64,000 nt of DNA from Bretschneidera sinensis (Eukaryota; Streptophyta; Magnoliopsida; Brassicales; Akaniaceae), in the NCBI GenBank assembly GCA_023935145.1, contig CM043698.1:64440001-64504000 (forward strand). Reading direction: 5' to 3'. Position 1 is the first letter of the stretch. Each line of letters starts with the position of its first letter. Of this stretch, positions 1 to 9,205 are shown piece by piece. The notes under the pieces were generated by a model, which worked only from the letters and a program-made list of their open reading frames with translations, was not told where the DNA came from and did no database searches. The translations under genes and the position numbers were made by a program.

Positions 1-73
1 TCAAAATGGGTGGAAACAATTACTACAACAACAAACAATGCAAAAGTTGTGCTCAAATTTATGCATAAGAATA
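1..73 (+). pseudogene. Gypsy H integrase, 5' fragment before Copia A
   Basis: Read from base 1, this stretch encodes part of a Ty3/gypsy integrase core beginning SKWVE and ending MHKN, the segment just before the second catalytic Asp in plant Athila/Tat-like integrases. The frame is cut at base 73 by the start of a Copia LTR. It continues at 11674 with IFTRFGTP...ISDEGTHF. If Copia A and one copy of its 5-bp target duplication are removed, the codons join without a shift, so both pieces come from one element (Gypsy H) whose 5' part lies outside the window. It is a broken gene; the continuation also has nonsense codons. Confidence 0.85.
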
Positions 74-941
74 AATTGGTATTTGTCTAAGGTTTAAATA
101 GGGTTTGAAAAGGTTTAGCATCAGGTTTCTAGGCCGCAGATTAAGGTGTGCGCACCTCAACCTTCAAGAAGTCCAGAAGTTGGCAAAGGAGCTGTGAACT
201 GCGGCCTAAGGTGTGCGCGCCGCAGCACAGCCACCCCAGGCCACGGCCTCCAGCAAGACAGCAAAGCCTCCCCTCCTCCAGGCCCCGACATGCCCTGTTC
301 TAGGCCGTGGCTTGAAGGCACACCTGATGCTTTTGTTTCAGCATTTCACATGATGAGTGGGACTTGATCAAAACGCACAGGATCACTTAGAATTGATGAT
401 GGGCTATGATTGATTGGTTCTCAAGATCTAAGAGTGGAGATTGACTTCAAGATAGGTTCAAGAAGTGGTGTACTATATAAAGGGTCACCTAGCTTTAAAG
501 AGACATAACATGTGAATGTGAAAGTAAGATCAATTATAAGAGTGCAAATACATAAAACAAGAGAGATTCATTAGAGAGGTTGGTTGTTTAGAGAGAGAGT
601 AGTATAGATTGGGAATTCAAGGGCCTTGTAAGTGAAATTTTCTTGGGGAAAATTCCAGGGTAACTCAAGTCCTTATCACTTTCTTTTACTCTTCTTTCGT
701 TCTTCAAGAACAAGAGACTTCTTGAAGAGGAGTTGCTGTATTTGTAAAGAACTCATTGATTTAGTGCAGAGAGTTCAGAGGAACTCACGGGGATGTAGGC
801 TATTGCCGAACCTCGATAACAAATTGTTTGTGTTCTTTATTTTCTTTGATTTATGTTTCTGTTTTCGATTCATTACAAGTCATTCTAAACTTCGGTGTTT
901 GGAAGATCACCACCTGCGCATCTTGAGGTGATTTCCCAATA
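74..941 (+). repeat. Copia A 5' LTR
   Basis: 868 bp, same length as the copy at 10805-11672. It ends in atttcccaata, a mutated form of the usual copia end atttcccaaca seen in the 3' copy. Its left end aattggtatttg corresponds to tattggtatttg in the 3' copy, so both have lost the ideal TGTTGG start. It holds a TATA box at 473-482 and a GC-rich tract at 130-310. An open frame at 632-931 is conserved with 11363-11662, but this is LTR leader, not a gene. Confidence 0.92.
473..482 (+). promoter_or_regulatory. TATA box in Copia A 5' LTR
   Basis: ctatataaag lies about 470 bp upstream of the LTR end and is conserved at 11202-11211 in the 3' LTR. This is the expected place for the U3/R promoter. Confidence 0.7.
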
Positions 942-942
942 G

Positions 943-954
943 TGGTATCAGAAC
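943..954 (+). other. Copia A primer-binding site (tRNA-iMet type)
   Basis: tggtatcagaac starts two bases after the 5' LTR and matches the usual plant copia primer site tggtatcagagc except near its end. A second, perfect copy (tggtatcagagc) lies at 975-986, 32 bp further on. Confidence 0.8.
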
Positions 955-1225
955 TAGATGAGATACCACAACAGTGGTATCAGAGCTGTGGTCCAAGAAC
1001 AGCTAGGTATCGAAGCAAGAATAGAAGGTATCAAAGCAAGACTCTAAGAATCAACGATTAACTTCTTGGGTGATTCATGAACGGAGTAAAGATCAAGATC
1101 TGATCGTGTTCTTAAGGGTGATTCAAGAACGGTATTGAGATCAATCTCTGATCGTGTTATTGAGATTTAGAATAAGTTGGAAAGCAATTGTGGGTGCTGC
1201 ATAAATCTGAGATTTTCTCCGCAAG

Positions 1226-2115
1226 ATGGGTTCAAACTTTATTGTTGAGAAGTTTGATGGAAAGAGAGACTTCGCCCTTTGGAAGCGAAAGATCAAGGCT
1301 GTTCTTATGCAACAGAAGGTGGATTTGGCTATTGAAGAAGATGATGCTTTTCTAGCAAGTATCACGGAGGTCCAGCGGATTGAGATGAAGAAGATGGCAT
1401 ACAGCACCATTTTTTTCACATGTCAGATAGTGTGGCAAGGGAGTGCAAAGACTCAGAAGATCCAGCTGTCATATGGAAGAAACTAGATGAGTTGTTTCTT
1501 ACCAAAACTTTCCCTAATAAGATGTATCTTCTTAAAAGAATCTTTTCTTTTAAAATGAATCCTAATAAAGAGTTACAAGATAATCTTGATGTGTTTAATA
1601 AACTAGTTTAGGATTTGGCTAGTTGTAGTATAAAGTTCCCGGATGAACAATTGGCTGTTATTTTGTTAAATTCTCTTCCTAATTGTTTTGAAAGTTTAAT
1701 TAATGTAACTGAATATGGAAGAGATACACTAACCAAGGAAATTATGATCAATGCTATAAGGGCTCATGATTTCAAAGCCAAGATGAGGGAAGCATCAAGT
1801 GGAGAAGGGTTGTTCGTTAAAAGAAGGCCAGCAACTCGGAATGACAGTAGCATTCATGGCAACTACCGGGAGAAATCAAGGGGTAGAGGGCAGAGCCATG
1901 GGAGATCGCATTCTAAACCGAGGTTTGGAGGGAAGCGATGCCTCTACTGCAATAAGGAGGGTTACTTCAAGAAATATTGCAAGAAGAAGATGTGGAATGA
2001 GAGAGGAAGAAGCCATACCAACAATGGAGATGTTTCGGTTGCTAAGGGAGAACAACAAGATGATGTTCTTGTTATGTGCTCAAATGTGAGTAGGAGACAA
2101 GGCAGCGAGAAATAG
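1226..2115 (+). pseudogene. Copia A gag
   Basis: Copia Gag, the capsid/nucleocapsid protein that packages element RNA. It starts at an ATG (1226) with MGSNFIVEKFDGKRDF, a typical copia Gag N-terminus. The frame shifts near 1420, and an in-frame TAG at 1609-1611 splits it again. A basic Arg/Gly/Ser-rich stretch follows, then the zinc knuckle at 1939-1980 (C-x2-C-x4-Y-x4-C), where the His ligand is replaced by Tyr. The frame ends in TAG at 2113-2115, exactly where related elements run on into protease, so this stop probably replaces a Trp codon. Non-functional. Confidence 0.88.
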
Positions 2116-2545
2116 ATCTTGGATTCCGGGTGCACTTATCATATATGCCCTCACCAAAATTGGTTCAAGAATTTCTAGAAAACCAATGATGGAAAGGTTT
2201 TCTTGGGAAATGACACTTCTTGCCAAGTGAAGGGGATAGAGACATCCAGTTGAGGATGTTTGATAGAATCACAAGGCTACTGCAGAATGTGAGGTATCTT
2301 CCGGATTTGAAAATGAATTTGATCTCATTGGGGCAGCTAGATTCCATGGGGTATACATACAAGGCAGATGGAGGAAAGATCAAAGTAACCAAGGGATCTT
2401 TGATAGTGATCAAAGCAGCAATAAAGGATGGTTTCTATGAGATGATCGGAGAGATAGAAATCAAGGATCAAGCATCAAGCTTGATGGCTGAGATGGATAG
2501 GGCAGCCTTTTGGCACACTCGCTTAGGACATATGAGCGAAAAGGG
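2116..2545 (+). pseudogene. Copia A protease and start of gag-pre-integrase domain
   Basis: Right after the TAG at 2113-2115 the frame encodes ILDSGCTYH, with the aspartic-protease triad DSG at 2122-2130. After a stop and a frameshift near 2177-2225 it continues as the protease C-terminal half (YLPDLKMNLISLGQLD) and the zinc-binding gag-pre-integrase motif (WHTRLGHMSEKG, 2511-2545). TR-A begins at 2546. The coding sequence resumes at 8021 within the duplicated aaggg and continues as LQVLSNDGLL, so the two parts were continuous before TR-A inserted. Confidence 0.88.
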
Positions 2546-3804
2546 TGATAGGAGCTTAAATATTCATATTTAAGTCCCTTAATTTACATTTGTTAAGCCC
2601 TAGTTTATGTTATTTTAGTCTGTTTTACTTCATTTCTGTGTTTGACATGGTTTTTGTAGGTCTATGAAGAAAAAAAGCATTTTGGAAGCTTTTGGAGCTT
2701 AAAAGGAAGAAAACTGGAAAACTTGGAACAAATACTGTCTGGAGTGCGATTGAGCGCACCAGGAAGGGCGATCGAGCGCACTCTGCTCGCAATCGAGTGC
2801 ACACGTATGGCAGTGAACAGTAAAACGACAGCGCCTGTTTTGAAAATTAGGGTTAGGGCCCTATTTTGGAAATTAGGGTTTCCAAGTGTCCTTAGAACCC
2901 TATAAATAGACTTGTAAAACACAGAAAATATATCTCCCTTTTGAGGAGCTTATCTTCCTTTTAGTTTAGTTTTTGTTAAGGGAGATCGGAGAAGGAAACT
3001 GTGGAGGAGAATTGACGACTCTTCTCTCGGGTTTCTTCTTTCCTTTATTTTTATTAAGTACTTAAACTTTTAATAGGGGCTTGGTTGAAGCCCTAATTAT
3101 GTTTAACCAATAACTCAGTATTGGTGCCTTTGCAATATTTATGCTGTGATTCTTGATTTGATAAATGCCTGTTTTTATTTAAATTCCTCATATGTGTGTG
3201 TCTGATCAACGTATGCATGTGGTATGGATTAGTTAGTTGAATCAATTTGGATGACCAAGTCCTGGGTTCAACAATAGTAACAAAAGATATCTTATCCGGA
3301 TTCTTGGATTAATAAACATGGGAAACCGGGAATGGACCAAGCCCTAGGTCTCATGTGGTTATCGATTTCCACAGATCCTATGCTATCTTAAGGAACAACT
3401 CAGTATACACCATGCTGAATCCCTTAAGAGAGAAAAGAGTTAGAGTATACACCATGCCTAAATCGTTGCTTAGGGAAATCAATAGCCTAAGGAGTGGACC
3501 AAGCTCTTAGGTTGATAACCAGCAGGTATTCATAGCATGAGTAGAGTATTGGCATATTGTTTTGTTGGGGTAGCATGATTAGTGGTGGATACCAAGTCCC
3601 TACGCCTTTATCATTATTATTAATCTAGAGTCAACATTATTTCTATCTATTTTTACTTTGTGAAATTAATTCTAAATCGAAATTCACCAATCCCTATGGA
3701 AATGATCTCGCACTTGCGCACTATGCTACTGTAGACCTTGTGCACTTGCAAGTAAAACTAGAACGGTTATTCGCTTAATTATTTAGGTAGATAATCGTCC
3801 AACA
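2546..3804 (+). repeat. TR-A 5' LTR
   Basis: 1259 bp, TG...CA ends. It contains a GC-rich cluster of GCGATCGAGCGCA-like units (2745-2802, three units) and a TATA box (2901-2910, tataaataga). It ends just upstream of the primer site. The 3' copy is 1281 bp and has one more GC-rich unit. Confidence 0.93.
2901..2910 (+). promoter_or_regulatory. TATA box in TR-A 5' LTR
   Basis: tataaataga follows the GC-rich motif cluster by about 100 bp. The equivalent tataaata is present at 7113-7120 in the 3' LTR and about 57923-57930 in TR-B. Confidence 0.65.
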
Positions 3805-3810
3805 AGTTTT

Positions 3811-3828
3811 TGGCGCCGTTGCCGGGGA
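3811..3828 (+). other. TR-A primer-binding site (tRNA-Asp type)
   Basis: tggcgccgttgccgggga begins seven bases after the LTR end. This is the known Athila-type plant primer site complementary to tRNA-Asp. TR-B has the same site on the minus strand (41366-41383). Confidence 0.9.
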
Positions 3829-3988
3829 TTGTGCTAAATTTCTTTTTGGAATTATTTTCGTTAGTTTTTATTTTATTTTATTTTATTTTGTTCTGTTCCA
3901 TTTTATTTTTATCAAAACTCAGATTTATTCCTTCTTTTCATTTTCTGTTTTTTTTCGATTGTGCAGAGGAGGAGTTTCTGTTCTCCTT

Positions 3989-4064
3989 GCGATCGAGCGC
4001 ACTCCTTGGTGCGATCGAGCACAATCCCAGTGTGATCGAGCGCTGTTCTTGGTGCACTCGAGTG
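3989..4064 (+). repeat. GC-rich GCGATCGAGCGCA cluster in TR-A leader
   Basis: Four imperfect copies of a GCGATCGAGCGCA-like motif separated by about 10 bases, lying between the primer site and the gag-like ORF in AT-rich surroundings. The same motif clusters in the LTRs. Confidence 0.75.
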
Positions 4065-4131
4065 CAAAAGCTCCAGAGATTACCCGAGCAACAGTACTGA
4101 ACTTGTTGCACTGAAACAGTTCAACTGATTT

Positions 4132-5112
4132 ATGCAAGGGCTTCGATCCAAAAATCCAATCTTTTTCCCACTCAATATAGAGCAAGAAGTAAAGAGCAAG
4201 GGCATAAATAAAGTAAACTCAAATGGTGGATTTCCAAATTGGGTGGATACTATGGAAAGAAAGGTAGATATGCTTGTAGAAGTCATGATTGCTCAGATTA
4301 CCCCACCTAGGCCACAAGCTACACCACTCTAGGTATGTGCTATTTGTAGTCGTTTTGATCACACTACTGAAACCTGCCCTTTATATTCATCTGCAAATCG
4401 AGAGCAAGCAAACTATGTGGGACCAAACAACTACGATCCATATGCAAATACCTGCAATCCAGAATGGTGAAACCACCCCAACTTCTCATGGAGCAATGAT
4501 CAAAATGCATGGAACCTTCAAGGGTAACAAAGAAACTTCCAACAAGCAGCCCACACAGTTCCCGAATCAAAGAAAAGCGACCTAGAGAGTCTTATGATGC
4601 AGTTGGCCACTAAGCAACAACAATTGATGACCTCACAAGATCAGTTTGTGGCAGAAGAAAGGCAATTTCAGACTGGGATAAGACAAACCACTATACGGCA
4701 TGAACAAGCCATTCAAATATTAGAAGTACAAGTGGGGCAATTAGCTAAGGAGCTAAGTAAACAAAAGCAAAGTGTTGTTGAACTAGTTTTTCATGACCAT
4801 CATATTGATCCATTGGAGACCACCCTCACCCATTATTTCAAAGGATCAGATATTGAGCCAAAATCTGAAGATGTTACTGATGACATCATTGAAACTATGC
4901 ACCTCTTAGAGGCCTATCCAAAGCATCCAAGTAAGTACACCGATCCATTTGACACTCTTGTGCCTTCTAATACTACTTTTTTTCCTTTTATTGTCCAGGC
5001 ACCAAATTTGGAGTTAAAGCAATTTTCGAAGTACTTGACTTATGCTTATATGGGAGAGAATAAGACACTACCTATGCTAGTTGCTGCAAATCTTAGTTTT
5101 GGGGAAGAATAA
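4132..5112 (+). pseudogene. TR-A gag-like ORF lacking capsid domain
   Basis: Remnant of an Athila-type gag ORF. The ATG at 4132 gives MQGLRSKNP, matching the TR-B start MQQLRVRNP. The reading then jumps (about 4185-4210) to the post-capsid region (WVDTMERKVDML), so roughly 0.8 kb encoding the capsid domain is missing relative to TR-B. After a TAG at 4330-4332 and frameshifts there is a zinc-knuckle-like CAICSRFDHTTETC (C-x2-C-x4-H-x4-C), which TR-B lacks. The open 3' part (4594-5112) is coiled-coil-like and Gln/Glu-rich (MMQLATKQQQLM...). It ends with KYTDPFD and LTYAYMGENKTLP, resembling the linker that precedes RT in Athila/Tat pol, followed directly by a stop. So gag is fused to pre-RT sequence with the protease absent. 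Confidence 0.8.
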
Positions 5113-6739
5113 GGTTTGGTCCGGCTAAAGACGTTAAACTTAGAGCTCATGGGAGGCACCCCAAACTTATCCTTTTCATTTTAATATTTTTCTTTTGTTT
5201 ATATTTATATTTACATATCTAATATTTATATTTCTTATTTTTCGGAACAACATTTATTTTTCTTTGTCAGGTACTTAGTGCATGCATCCAGTTCAAGTTT
5301 GGGGGTGTGTTACAAGCAAAGCAAGCAACCTAGTTCTCCATCTCCCAGGTTAGATCTTTTCATGCCACACATATTGGGGACAATGTGTATTTTAAGTTTG
5401 GGGGTAGTGGGAGATACTAGATACTATCACACACGCACTTGAAACACATGCACACACTAAGTCCCAGTTTTTTTTTTAAGGAAGATAAATGCATGTTCTT
5501 TTGGTAAAAAATTTTTTTGGTTAATTTAAAAATTTAATAACACTTCATTAATAAGCTTAAAAGCTAGAACACATAGTCTTGTATTAGGAATTTTACAAAG
5601 TTTAGTTACTTATCTCAAGGCACCTAAGAATTCACAAGTTTGATCCAAATTTGTACAAGCACATTTAACACGCATTTGTGTGGGGTATGACATATAATTC
5701 TCTTGTATATGTTTCCATAATCTAACTATAATCGGATAACTTGTTGAAAAGAACCCTTTGACATAAGAAAAATAAAGAAAAATGTTCATCATAAAAAAAA
5801 AAAAAGTGATTAAAAAGCTTCTAAAATGATCATTAAAAAAAATTTTCCACTGAGTAACTGGGCCTCTTGCCTCAGTAAGCATTGAGTGTTCACGTCAAAA
5901 GGTGGGAAGTAAGCCTTTAACGATCAAAATAACAAATTTCCACTAAGTAACTAGGCCTCTTGCCTCAATAAGCATCGAGTGTTTATGTCAAAAGGTGGGA
6001 ATTTCATTTAGAAGCATTAAAACCTGTTAGTTCTGTCGCCTTTTTTATTCGAGTTAGTAAGTCCTTAGGGGTGTCTTTACACCTAATGCCCTAAAACCAT
6101 CTGGTTTGGGAGTCATTGGCTAAACACTCGTTACAAGGGTCAAATAGAAAGTTCGATGGAACTCAACATGGCAAAGATCACATAATAAAAAAAAGACCAG
6201 TTAGTTCCGCAGCCTTTTTTATTCGAGTTAGTAAGTCCTTAGGGGTATCTTTACACCTAATGCCCTAAAACCATCTGGTTTGGGAGTCATTGGCTAAACA
6301 CTCGTTACAAAGGTTAAATAGAAAGCTCAATGGAACTCAACATGACAAAGATCGCATGATAAAAAGAAAAAGAAAAAGAAGCAAGTATTATGCCATTTTT
6401 GTTCTCTTTAATAAGGAATTCGATAAAAGTTTGGGCATCAAAACCCTATACGCTAAAATTATATGGAAGCCCCATCTTATATGTGTTAACTCATCACACA
6501 CAAATCAAACTTGCGATGCCTTAGGCCAGCCTTAGGTGAGTAACATGAGCTTTTGGAAATCCTTTTATAATACAAAAATGTGTTTTTATTTTAAGCTTAC
6601 TCATGAATGGTTATCATAGTTTTATGCATAACCCAAATCTTCGAAGTATCATGGAAATGAATTTATCTTTAATTTTGTTCTTCATTTAGTTTTTAGTTTT
6701 GTATTGCTAAGGGACTAGCAATATGTAAGTTTAGGGGTG
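5113..6739 (+). other. TR-A non-coding spacer with internal duplications and PPT-like motifs
   Basis: No credible ORF. A segment at 5127-5163 (gacgttaaac...tgggaggcacccc) is shared with TR-B (56208-56243) and, more distantly, with Gypsy H (about 12258-12292). PPT-like aagtttgggggt occurs near 5295 and 5393, and the true PPT (aagtttaggggtg) ends at 6739. Imperfect direct repeats lie at about 5848-5905 / 5938-6000 and 6025-6195 / 6198-6370. TR-B has only one copy of the second. Confidence 0.75.
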
Positions 6740-8020
6740 TGATAGGAGCTTAAATATTCATATTTAAGCCCCTTAATTTACATTTGTTAAGCCATAGTTT
6801 ATGTTATTTTAGTCCATTTTACTTCATTTCTATGTTTTACATGGTTTTTATAGGTCTATGAAGAAAAATAAGCATTTTGGAAGCTTTTGGAGCTTAAAAG
6901 GAAGAAAACTGGAAAATTTGGAACAGATACTGTCTGGAATGCGATCAAGCGCACCAGCAAGGGTGATCGAGCGCAACCTTGCGATCAAGCACACTCTGCT
7001 CGCGATCGAGCGCACACGTACGACAGTGAACAGTAAAACGACAGTAACTGTTTTGAAAATTAGGGTTAGGGCCCTATTTTGGAAATTAGGGTTTCCAAGT
7101 GTCCTTAGAACCCTATAAATAAACTTGTAAAACACAGAAAACATATCTCCCTTTTGAGAAGCTTATCTTCCTTTTAGTTTAGTTTTTGTTCGGGGAGATC
7201 GGAGAAGGAAACTGTGGAGGAGAATTGACGACTCTTCTCTCGGGTTTCTTCTTTCCTTTATTTTTATTATGTGTACTTAAACTTTTAGTAAGGGCTTGGT
7301 TAAAGCCCTAATTATGTTTAACCAATAATTCAGTATTGGTATCTTTGCAATGTTTATGTTATGATTCTTGATTTGATTAATGTCTGTTTTTATTTAAATT
7401 CCTCATATGTGTGTGTCTGATCAACGTATGCATATGCTATGGATTAGTCAGTTGAATCAATTTGGATGACTGAGTCATGGGTTCAACAATAGTAACAAAA
7501 GATATCTTATCCGGATTCTTGGGTTAATCAACATGGAAAACCGGGAGTGGACCAAGCCCTAGGTCTCATGTGGTTGTCGATTTCCACAGATCCTATGCTC
7601 TCTTAAGGAACAACTCAGTATACACCATAATGAATCCCTTAAGAGAGAAAAGAGTTAGAGTATACACCATGCCTAACTCGTTGCTTTGGGAAATCAATAG
7701 CCTAAGGAGTGGACCAAGCCTTTAGGTTGACAACCAGCAGGTATTCATAGCATGAGTAGAGTATCGGTATATTGTTTTGTTGGGGTAGTATGATTAGTGG
7801 TGGATACCAAGTCCCTACACCTTTATCATTATTATTAATTTAGACTCAATATTTATTTCTATCTATTTTTACTTTGTGAAATTAATTCTAAATCGAAATT
7901 CACAAATCCCTGTGGAAATGATCTTGCACTTGCACACTATGCTACTGTAGACTTTGTGCACTTGCAAGTAAAACTAGAATGGTTATTTGCTTAATTATTT
8001 AGGTAGATAATCGTCCAACA
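6740..8020 (+). repeat. TR-A 3' LTR
   Basis: 1281 bp, starting TGATAGGAGC after a polypurine tract and ending CGTCCAACA before the aaggg target duplication. Four GC-rich motif units at 6940-7015 against three in the 5' copy; TATA box at 7113-7120. Confidence 0.93.
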
Positions 8021-9205
8021 AAGGGTCTGCAAGTTCTCAGCAATGATGGTCTACTTGGTGGTGACAAAGTAAAGAAACTTGATTTCTGCGAGTGTCGCGT
8101 TCTTAGGAAGCAACATCAGGTCAGCTTCACCACTAGAATGCACAAGTCTAAGGGCATTCTTGACTACATTCATTCGGACCTTCGGGGACCAGTAAAAACA
8201 CCAACACAGGGAGGTAATCTTTACTTTCTGTCTTTAATTGATGATTATTCAAGAAAGGTTTGGGTTTATTTGCTTATAAATAAATCAGATGCTTTGAATA
8301 AATTTGTGGCGTGGAAAAAATTGCTGGAGACTCAAACGGGTAGGGTAGTTAAGGCTTTATGAACCGATAATGGCTTAGAATTTTGTAATCAGGATTTTGA
8401 TAAATTATGTGAGTTAAATGGGATTCTTAGACATAGAACGGTTATAAAAACACCTCAGCAAAATGGAGTTGCTGAGAGGATGAATAGGACCCTTATGGAA
8501 AAGGTTAGGTGCATGTTAATTGGGTCCGGTTTATCAAAATATTTTTGGGGGGAAGTTGTGTCTACTGCTGCATATTTGGTTAATACATCACCCTCTAGAG
8601 TTTTAGAGCTCAAGACTCCCGAAGAGATGTGGAGTGGGAAACCCCCTGAGTTGAACAACCTTAGAACTTTTGGATGTGCTGCATTTGCACATCAAAATGA
8701 TGATAAACTTAGCCCAAGGTCTAGAAAATGTGTGTTTCTAGGGTATGGTGATGGGGTTAAGGGGTATAGGTTGTGGTCCTTAGATTCAAAAGGAATAAAA
8801 CTCATAATAAGTAGGGATGTTATTTTTAATGAATTATTATTTCCTTATTTGGAGAAAACTAACCCTGCAAGGGCTAGTGAGCAAACCAGTCCAGAATTTA
8901 TGGAGCATAGGATCAAGGAAAATTCAGTTCAGGTAAAGCAAGGAAGGCAAGAGGGTTCGGACCAGGTAGAGCCCATTAATGAAGGCTAAGCTCAGGACAC
9001 TCTTGATGAGGCTGAATTGGAAGGGGATGTTGCAGCAAATCAGAATGACTATCAGCTCATAAGGGACCGGGGAAGGAGGGTGGTCAGACCACCTTTGAGA
9101 TATGGGTTTATGGATGCTAATGTAGCAGCTTCTTGTTTAGAAGGAGGGATAGTTGAACCAGAAACTTACATGGATGCCATGGAATGTAAGGATTCGTTAA
9201 GGTAA
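8021..9205 (+). pseudogene. Copia A integrase and linker
   Basis: Continues the reading frame broken by TR-A. The integrase core has its first Asp in IHSDLRG, its second in TDNGLEF (just after a nonsense TGA at 8360-8362) and its Glu in NGVAERMNRT (about 8463-8492). The usual copia C-terminal motifs follow: FGCAAFAH, SRKCVFLGY and SRDVIFNE. A TAA near 8987 and another stop near 9203 break the integrase-RT linker. Integrase would insert the element cDNA; this copy is inactive because of the stops. The neighbouring gag-protease and RT-RNase H parts belong to the same polyprotein. Confidence 0.9.

Larger units (their letters stand above)
2546..8020 (+). mobile_element. TR-A, non-autonomous gypsy-like LTR element
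   Basis: 5475-bp element with TGATAGGAGC...CGTCCAACA LTRs (2546-3804, 6740-8020) and perfect 5-bp target duplications aaggg (2541-2545, 8021-8025). It has a tRNA-Asp-type primer site as in Athila elements and a PPT before the 3' LTR. The interior carries only a broken gag-like ORF; I see no RT, RNase H or integrase, so it must have used proteins from another element. It is inserted in Copia A. A relative, TR-B, occurs at 39972-42688 plus 55621-58832. TR-A lacks the Gag capsid domain that TR-B keeps. It could be classed as a TR-GAG- or LARD-like derivative of an Athila-type Gypsy. Confidence 0.93.

Noticed and set aside
632..931. 99-codon open frame conserved with 11363-11662
   Set aside because: Both lie at the same place in the two Copia A LTRs; conservation reflects LTR identity at insertion, not a gene.
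943..986. tRNA gene from tggtatcagagc sequences
   Set aside because: These are primer-binding sites complementary to the tRNA 3' end, not tRNA genes; no cloverleaf.
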